Shown here piece after piece: positions 25,885 to 34,000 of a stretch of 64,000 nucleotides of DNA. Source of the DNA: an uncultured Bacteroidales bacterium (GTDB lineage: Bacteria > Bacteroidota > Bacteroidia > Bacteroidales > Paludibacteraceae); contig CACYHE010000011.1 of assembly GCA_902774185.1 (NCBI GenBank), forward strand, positions 17,469 to 81,468, given 5' to 3'. How positions within the stretch are numbered: position 1 is the first letter of the stretch; the number at the start of each line of letters is the position of its first letter. Below the pieces are notes generated by a model. It searched no databases. It was not told the origin of the DNA and saw only the letters and a program-made list of their open reading frames with translations. A program made the position numbers and the translations under genes.

Positions 25885-27610
25885 TGCTATAGGTTTCTCC
25901 GTTACGTTCGATATACAGCATGCCTTCCTTCATAACCTTCTGAACGTCTGAATGCTGATTGCTGACGGCTGATTCCTCTATCCCCGTCGTTTCATCCGTC
26001 TTGTTCAGTTTGGCCTTTAGCGCCTTAATCTGCTCTGCCGTCAGCCAACCGCCTTGGATGAAATGCTGCTTGACTGCCTCGTTGAAGGATGGGTCTGTAG
26101 CCGGATCGACTCCGCACATATGACGGAGACTGTAACGGATCGTATTGGGGTGACGATACTCCTCAATGCGCAATTCAGAGGTGCGGTAGTAATCATAACT
26201 GAGGTCTTTCCAATTGGCATCGCACAGCGCACCTATCGTCTCGCTGAACGCACCCGTGCGGTCTGCGCCAAGTGCACAGTGAATCTGGAACGGTCCCGGG
26301 TGCGCGTCATCGATGATAAACTCAACCACCTCTTGTATCCATTGGGCAAAACGCTCACCGTCGGAATAATAGATCGCATTATTGAAATCCGGTGTGTGCC
26401 CGTTCTTCGCACCCACATACAGCACATTATTATTCGCAATGATAGACTTGTAATAATCCGGAATCGTAATCGTGTAGTTCTTCCCGCCACAGGAATAGGT
26501 ATTATCGGCATGGGAAGTCATATCTCCGCTGAGCGCGATGTCACATTGGATACCGAACTGCTCGGCAAACTGACGCACATAGTACAGACGCTTCACCTCC
26601 GTGTCATACTGAGCACGTGCAGGGTCAAAAGGATGGTACGAACGATACAGATGCTTCGTTCCCGGCACGCGGCGGAAATTGGAGATACGCGCCTGCTCCA
26701 TGCTGTCCGTCAGGTTCCACTCGGATAGCGGCTTCACATATTTGGCGTACTGCCAACGAGCGGCAATCTCATCCCAGTCATCTCCGGGCATAGGCAAAAG
26801 CATCTTGTTGTCAAACACCAACCGGCTGTCAATACCGCCTTCCCAAGACGAATGCGAACGGACATCGTATTCGGACTGGTCGGATTTGACCACATGGAAT
26901 AAAAACTCCACCTGACCGCAGTTTCCTACGCGCTCTACATCCTTGAACGGCAGCGTGCGGTAGAAACAGCCGTCAGACGAATAGTTGGACAAACGGTAAC
27001 CTTCATCGGCTTTGTCCCACACGCTGAGCGAGCCATAGACATAGACCTTGCTGACATCCGATTTGGCGATGTTAAAGCGCTTGGAGGATGTGGAGAAGAT
27101 GAACGTGACCTGCTGATTGGCTTCATCTATCTTAAAGCAGTTGTTCTTCTCGGTAGCGGAGAACGTGATACCGTCATAGCCCGTACCCAGATACGTCAAC
27201 TTCAGCGTACAACCGTTGGTAGCCGACTGCGGAGAGAAGAGAAATCCTTGTCCGGCAGTGGAACTCAATCCGGCTGTATAGGCTGCACTGTAATGCGAAG
27301 CATTGACGAGGTTATCCGGACCGAAGTTACCGGAGTTCCAGGACGTAGAAGAGGAGATCACCGCCATGTACTCGGCATCGCTCCAACCGGAAGAAGGCAG
27401 GTCGCACATCCAGCGCTCTGCGGTGGTCGGATCCGGCATCATCGGATAGACAGACGAATAGTTCGATTTACCGATAATGAGCATCACGGTGCCATCGTTC
27501 CATTGGGTCTGACTGTTGTCGAAATACATACAACCGCCGGTGAAAGACCATGCGGCAAACAGTTGTGTGGTCATCACCACCGCAACTACAAAGAAATAAA
27601 TCCGTTTCAT
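25862..27610 (-). CDS. Secreted tyrosine-phosphatase-like protein with sorting-like tail
   Basis: A signal peptide (FVVAVVMTTQLFAAW) leads into an N-terminal beta-rich region of about 290 residues, then a Y_phosphatase3-type domain. ISNFRRVPGTKHLYRSYHPF starts the fold, and HCALGADRTG near residues 441-450 is the C-x5-R catalytic loop (Cys then Arg), followed by IEEYRHPNTIRY. Substrate may be phosphotyrosine, phosphoserine or a phospholipid. The C-terminus KVMKEGMLYIERNGETY resembles the tails of the giant protein and of the first gene in the window. Last gene of a three-gene operon with the giant protein. Confidence 0.75.
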   Translation of the reverse strand: MKRIYFFVVAVVMTTQLFAAWSFTGGCMYFDNSQTQWNDGTVMLIIGKSNYSSVYPMMPDPTTAERWMCDLPSSGWSDAEYMAVISSSTSWNSGNFGPDNLVNASHYSAAYTAGLSSTAGQGFLFSPQSATNGCTLKLTYLGTGYDGITFSATEKNNCFKIDEANQQVTFIFSTSSKRFNIAKSDVSKVYVYGSLSVWDKADEGYRLSNYSSDGCFYRTLPFKDVERVGNCGQVEFLFHVVKSDQSEYDVRSHSSWEGGIDSRLVFDNKMLLPMPGDDWDEIAARWQYAKYVKPLSEWNLTDSMEQARISNFRRVPGTKHLYRSYHPFDPARAQYDTEVKRLYYVRQFAEQFGIQCDIALSGDMTSHADNTYSCGGKNYTITIPDYYKSIIANNNVLYVGAKNGHTPDFNNAIYYSDGERFAQWIQEVVEFIIDDAHPGPFQIHCALGADRTGAFSETIGALCDANWKDLSYDYYRTSELRIEEYRHPNTIRYSLRHMCGVDPATDPSFNEAVKQHFIQGGWLTAEQIKALKAKLNKTDETTGIEESAVSNQHSDVQKVMKEGMLYIERNGETYSITGQKLR

Positions 27611-27635
27611 GATATCAAGACCTATTTAATACGCA

Positions 27636-27983
27636 CTACGCACGCGCATGGCGTTTGCGGAAGTAAATCACTCCCGCAAATGCCAGTGCCATCAGCGACA
27701 ACGGCAATACAGCATCACCGATAGGAAACTCGTTAGATTGATTACCCGGGTTGCTAGGATCAATGAAACCTCTACGCGGACCACTGGGCGCTTTTGCCGG
27801 CGAATAACTCTCCGTTGTCGTTGCCATACTGTTCACATCGGTCGCTCCAACGGCCGTCACCTGCGGTACGTAAGCGCTTCCCGTTCCTTGCATAGTCGAT
27901 GTGGACTTCCATTCCGGCTGTTGCGCCATGGTCGGCAGCGCCATCAGCGCCACCGCCATGATCATCATCATAATTCTTTTCAT
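27636..27983 (-). CDS. Small secreted protein with C-terminal GD-type membrane anchor
   Basis: 115 residues from ATG 27983: signal peptide (IMMMIMAVALMALPTMAQ), a Ser/Thr/Pro-rich spacer, then EFPIGDAVLPLSLMALAFAG and VIYFRKRHARA. The end has the tripartite form of a short motif (PIGDA), a hydrophobic helix and a basic tail, like LPXTG or PEP-CTERM sorting signals or a simple tail anchor. The start codon lies in the same tataaaaatattatgaaa module as the giant gene. It lies between the giant surface protein and the phosphatase. No known family. Confidence 0.7.
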   Translation of the reverse strand: MKRIMMMIMAVALMALPTMAQQPEWKSTSTMQGTGSAYVPQVTAVGATDVNSMATTTESYSPAKAPSGPRRGFIDPSNPGNQSNEFPIGDAVLPLSLMALAFAGVIYFRKRHARA

Positions 27984-27984
27984 A

Positions 27985-28046
27985 ATATTTTTATATTCAC
28001 CATTCATTCGTTCATTCATTAACTCTTTCATTCCTTCATTCGTTAT
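27985..28046. repeat. Microrepeat (cattcattcgtt) between giant gene and GD protein
   Basis: Repeated attcattcgttcattc words fill the 60-base gap after the giant gene stop. Confidence 0.65.
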
Positions 28047-31000
28047 TGAACGCGGCTACCGCGGGCATCATACATCACGCCATCCTTCACAATATACAGG
28101 ATGTTATCAATGAGCACCTTGCGTACACCATTTTCACCATTCTCACCATTGAGCAATTCAATACCCGTCGGCGACTGATGAACCGGCGAGATCTCCAGAA
28201 CGAAGCGATCATTGTACGTACCTGCCGGGAGGTTAATCGTGTAATCCAATGCGCTCAGACTGGTGCGGATACCCGTCTCATTATCGATGAGTGTGATACC
28301 GATGCCCTCTGTGCCTTCCGGAATAGCGAAGGTATAATCGCCGTTAGCTGCTATCTTCACACCTACAGGAACAACCATCGTCTGCTCAGTCATCGGCAAT
28401 GTATTACCGCCTGCCGGGATGTAGCCCTCAATGAAGGTGTAGATATTCGCCTTGTTAGCATTATACTCTTTACACAAGTCTTCATCGAATGCAAATTTCG
28501 TACTTGCGTTCTCATCGTTGCTCAACTTAACAAAGGTCTGGTCAACCTTCATTTCGTTTTGACTCAATTCAAGACGGAGTTCAACGTTCTGCGGCTTCTC
28601 TGCATAAGTACGACGAGCTACAATCGGGGAGACCGGAGTTGCACTTGCCAATGACCAATACAAATTGCCGTGGTACTGTACCATATAAGCATGCATAGAC
28701 TTGAACGGATATGTTGTTCCACTTTGAACAGTATACGTATTATCCACCATGTTCCATTCATACAAGAACGGCAGGTCGTTGGTATACGGGTTAATATTCC
28801 ATGTGATAGTAGATCCTTCTTCTCCGTCTTTCAATGTCGTACCATAGTTCGCGTAACTCGGGATACCGATCATATTCCAGTGACTATCCGCTTTTGTACG
28901 GTTCTTATTGATATCCGATCCATTATTACCTGTTCTATCAATCTTACATTCGTGCTCCTCTACGGTAGTCGTTACGTTTGTAGATTCGATGTTTTCCACA
29001 TAAGCAGCTGACGGGAAGAACAGTTCGACTTGCTCGATATTGTTAGTCCAGAAGGTAGCGTCATTGTATTTCATCAAATCTAAATCCAACGCAAGCACAT
29101 ATCCCTTTCCTGCCTCCAATACCTTGTTGGTACGGTTCGTAACATATTTCCAGAATCCTTTGCTGTCAGCCCAATAACCTTCTTTCGCACGTGCTGCACC
29201 ATCGTACTCCATAATAATCCAGTGTGTACCATATGTACCGAAGCCAAAGACATCACTTAGGTTCACATTGAACGGGAAGGAAATCCAGTACAATGCACGT
29301 TCGTAAGCAGATTTCGGATCGCCTACAGGATCATGACTGCCCGTTGTCTCTTTGTTATTCAGTGTCCAACGGTTGAAGCGCATTACACCATATACCGTAT
29401 GTACCTCCGAAAGCGAACCATCGTTGAACAATAGTTGCTGACCTGCCTCTTGATGCTCACGTACAATCATAAGGTCTGCATTGATCGCTATATCGTCTTC
29501 TATAGTACCTGATGGTACATAAGCCGTTACCAGACGGTTGGTCTTGAAGTCATAGACAATACGCATGGTATGCTTTCCAGCTGCATCACCGCCTAACAAC
29601 TCCACTGTAGTACCCTCTGCGAAGGCTCCCTCGCTTCCTCTGAAGTACTGTACATTACCATTGTATTTTGCAGTAAGTTTGGCTCGTGCACCTGTTTGTA
29701 CTTTAATGGTACGCTCATAAACGAAGTTTTCATCGTCATGGAGAATAACTTGGTTATCTTGATCAAGATACTTGGTCACTTCCTGAGGTGTTCCTGGATT
29801 GTACGTGATATGATCTCGATTACCGGTAGCATTTGTCAATGGATCTCCGTTCTCGTCATACAACTTCGCGTCACCTTCCAATACCAAGAAACGGTCAGTT
29901 ATATCGCCGGAACCGCCGATATATGCTCGCCAGATCTTGTTCGTGCTTTGATTCCACATGAAGCGGATGTTGGCACCGTAATTTTGCAAATAACCTCCGG
30001 CATCAATATTAGCGATTACTGTTCCGTAGTCTGCCACCAATGTATCCGTAATACTCGGGCTATAATCATTGGCGATACAGAACTTCACATTCTTGGTTGC
30101 TTCTACCCAATGCGGATAATAGTGCGAATAACCATGATTTGTTTCTGTATACTCCGAATACGTCATCTCGTGATCGGATGTGCGGAAGTTCTCCCATTTG
30201 GTTGCACCTGCGCAGTCGGTACGGATGTAGTATTTACCTGTGTACGGACGAATAGAATCTACGCGGATGACGCCATTAGCCTGCGAGAGATAGAAGTTAT
30301 ACACACCATCTTCTGTAATACTGCTTAAATCAATATTTCCACTTGGAACATCTGCCCAACTAACTGCACCTGTGTTCGCAGTAATACTATTTATTTTCTG
30401 GAACTTCATCTTGGTGTCTGAATCGTACTTCACATAGAAGGATACGATGTCTTTTGCGCCATTCTCTTTATGAATCGTACGAGAATCGTGCGACCAAACA
30501 TATTCCGGAGAGTGTGCGCCTTTAGACCATGTAGCATCATCGGTATAAAGAATGCGGTAGTCTCCGACAACTACTGGATAATGCACACCGATGAGGTAGT
30601 AGTATTCACTACTTACTTTGCCATAATTCAGTTTGAATGTATAATCTCCGGCGACTGTAGTTGTAATTATACTACGTTCGCTCGTACCAAGCTTTCTAAC
30701 AGTCTGTCCTTCATCTCCGCTATTTCCGCTTACAAGCGTATACTCATTCTCACCTAATTTAGTACCATCCGCACGGTGAATTTCAAAGCCATAAGTCCTA
30801 CTTGCATTCAGTTCTACATTGACGGACATCGGTAATGTCTTATCCTCCGTAAACTCAAACGGAATTTCCTGCAACTGATCAGAAGTACCATAACCTGTTC
30901 CGGCGTAAACATGCAGCACATAACCCGTATTCTCCGGATAGTTCATCCAGTAACCTTTGTTGTAGTAGTCCGTTTTGTTCTTTGTTACTGATACGGTATT

Positions 31001-34000
31001 GATAGGAACAAACATGGATAAAGAGTGCTTAAAGTCTCCTCGACGACACGCTTTATTCTCATAGAAGAAATAATAGTCATTTTGTTCGGTCTCTACGAAC
31101 ACAACATCATCATAGCCCTTAATTTCTCCACCATCTTTTGCTCCATGTTCTGCTTCGTAGTCATAGTACCATATATTGGTTCCTTCTATTTGTGTCATAT
31201 GACCGTGATAACCTCTATAATATGCTTTACTGCCACCAACATCATAGCTTTGTTTGGAACCGGTACCGCATCCTTGTCCTACAATCACATCATCTACCCA
31301 ATATGCGTCCGAACTATAGAAGTAAACATATACATCACTCCAGCCCAATGTATTATTGAAATAAATCATATTCTTCTTGTTATACACCGCGGTCAGCGTA
31401 CCATCATAAGTAGCCTTGATGCAAACCGAAGCAACTTGAGCAGTATCAAATGCATGTGCAGTTGAGCAATTCTTACTTAGTGTCACACCATCTCCTGCTG
31501 CCCAGTGATGGAAGGTATAACCGGTAATGGTCGGTGCTTCAATAGCATCCTCTGTCCAGTCTAACGGACGAGCGGTTACCTCTGTCGAAGCCTTGAGCGT
31601 TCTACCGTCGCTGTCCTGATAACGAATAGTCACCGTGTGTTCACCGGCTACTTGGAAGGTAGTGGTACGAGTGCTTAATACATCCCCCGGATCAGCAGGA
31701 CAAGAAGAGCCTTTTGCTAATGTCGCTTGGATGATATACGTTGCACTCGCGCTCGGTACTGGGAATGACACAGCATTTCCTACACCGGGAGTAAATGTCG
31801 GCTGTGATGGAAGCGGAGTTCCGTTGATATATTGCACCTCATAACATACTTTTGTAGTTCCTGTCGGCGTCGGTACAATCGTCGGAGTGATCGTTATCGT
31901 CTCGCCCGGAGCAATCACACCCGGAGATGCTACTAATTCTGTAATCTCTGCTTGTTTGAAGTAAGCGTACAAAGTAGCCTCTGCATCTTCCTTATTCCAC
32001 GTACGCGCACTCGTACCATCTGCATTATAATATTTATTACCAAGCGGCTCAAGGGCATCATAGTAACCCATGAACGCATAGCCTTGCGGAGCTACCGGTA
32101 ACGTGTTCGCACCGCTGATAGCCGGCATATCGGCATTATATGTGCCGGTACGTGTGGTGACAGAACCGGTCGTTGCTGCGCCTGTTTGATCCAGTGTGAT
32201 ATTGGTAGTCTTTGCTTGCCATTTAGCGTAGAGATGGTAAGTTGCTCCTTGTGTATCAGTGAGGTTAGAAACCTCTGCACCATCGGTATATGTTACTGCA
32301 CCATCAGTCGTCAGAGCCCAACCTGCAAAGTTATAACCCGTGCGAGTATAGGTATTTGCCGTCAGGTTCTGTGCTGCATCATAGGTGAAGTCCTGATAAA
32401 CCACATCGCCCGCACCACCGTTACGATGGAATTGTACGCGATAAGTATTGGGGCTGAACGTTGCCGTTACAGTACCTGTACCGCCTTCCGTACCATTACC
32501 CTTTGCGGTATTGCTTGCTGTTGTAGCAGTCGAGCCTAAAGCTGCTGTACCACTATAAGTCCATGTATTCCAGTGGTAACCCTCACTTGCGGTCGCATTG
32601 ATAGCTTGCGTAGTTGCAACACCTAAACTATACGGGCTATTGTTCGGGCTCGGAGTTGTGATTGTTCCGTGTCCGTCAGTATTGATAGTAATTGCCGTCT
32701 TGTGCTCATGGTAGCAAGCGTAGTATGTCGCTGCCGAAGTAACAGTAATGGTGCAGTTCTTAGCGGTAGTGATCTCGGTACCTGTACCGGCATCATTATC
32801 ATACCAACCATCAAATGTATAACCACCAGCCTCGGTAGGTGCGGTTAACTTAACACTGTGTCCGCTCTTAACCCATGTACTGTTGCTTGTTACAGCCGTG
32901 CTACTGTTATCAAGATCTACGGCGCTACAATCACTTGCACTACCATTAACTGCACCCTTTCCGTACGTCACTTTGTATGCCTCCGGGAAATCGATGCTCA
33001 GCGCTTTCGTCGATTGGTTGAACTTAAATGTATAATCACCCGCATAGTCCGTCGTCAGCGTCATGTTACCGCCAGAAGTACTGATGGTACGCGAGTTGGA
33101 CGAGGTACTATTGCTACGTGTAAATGTTCCGCTATTAAATCCGTACCAATCTGAATTGTACATGATTTTGAACGTATACGTCGTATTCGCTTTCAGCGTG
33201 CGCTTTACAGAACGCACATTCGATACCGGATCACTCAAATCATAGTTGCCCACATTGCCGGCATCTGACGGGCTGGCTGCCGATATACGTACTTGATTAA
33301 ACACAGGCCATGTAACCGTCAGTTTCGGCGTAGAGGTGGAATAGTCCAACTTTAATACATAGTCTCCGGTCACATAAGCACGAAGCTCGATGTTTTGATT
33401 ATTTTTAACGAGCGATTTTTCTGTGCCATCTTCTGCTTTCAAGAGATAGTAACTACCGGAAGCAAACAAGCCATACCATGTACTGGTGCTTGTGTTGTAA
33501 ATCTTAAATTGGTAGTTACCATTGTTCTCTCCCGAACAAACAGTCGAAATCGGTACAGTGAAGTAAACGACGCTCTCAGCCGCATGACCGGTCTTCTTAA
33601 CCATCGAGTTATTCGCATCAGCCGTAGTACGCCATGTAGTTCCTGTAGTAACAATCTTATTACCACCTGCTACAATCCAAGTACTCTGCGTCAGTACCTC
33701 ATTATAGTTAGCCACAACGCTTACATCTGCGCCATCACCATTAGAGCGAATAGTAATAGAAGTTGCGGTTGGGCTTCCTCCATCCGTACGCGTGCAGTTC
33801 GTCAGCGTCCAACCTGCGAACGTATATCCCGTTCCTGCAGCAGTTGCTGTAATAGTACGTGTCGTTACGTAGCCTACATTAGTAGCCGAACCGGAAACAG
33901 TCGGAGCTGCATAGCCCGGAGTACCGGCATCGTAATGACACGATGTCGAGAGGTCAGACATGACTTCCGTCCACTTTGCATAAAGCGTGATATCATCTGA

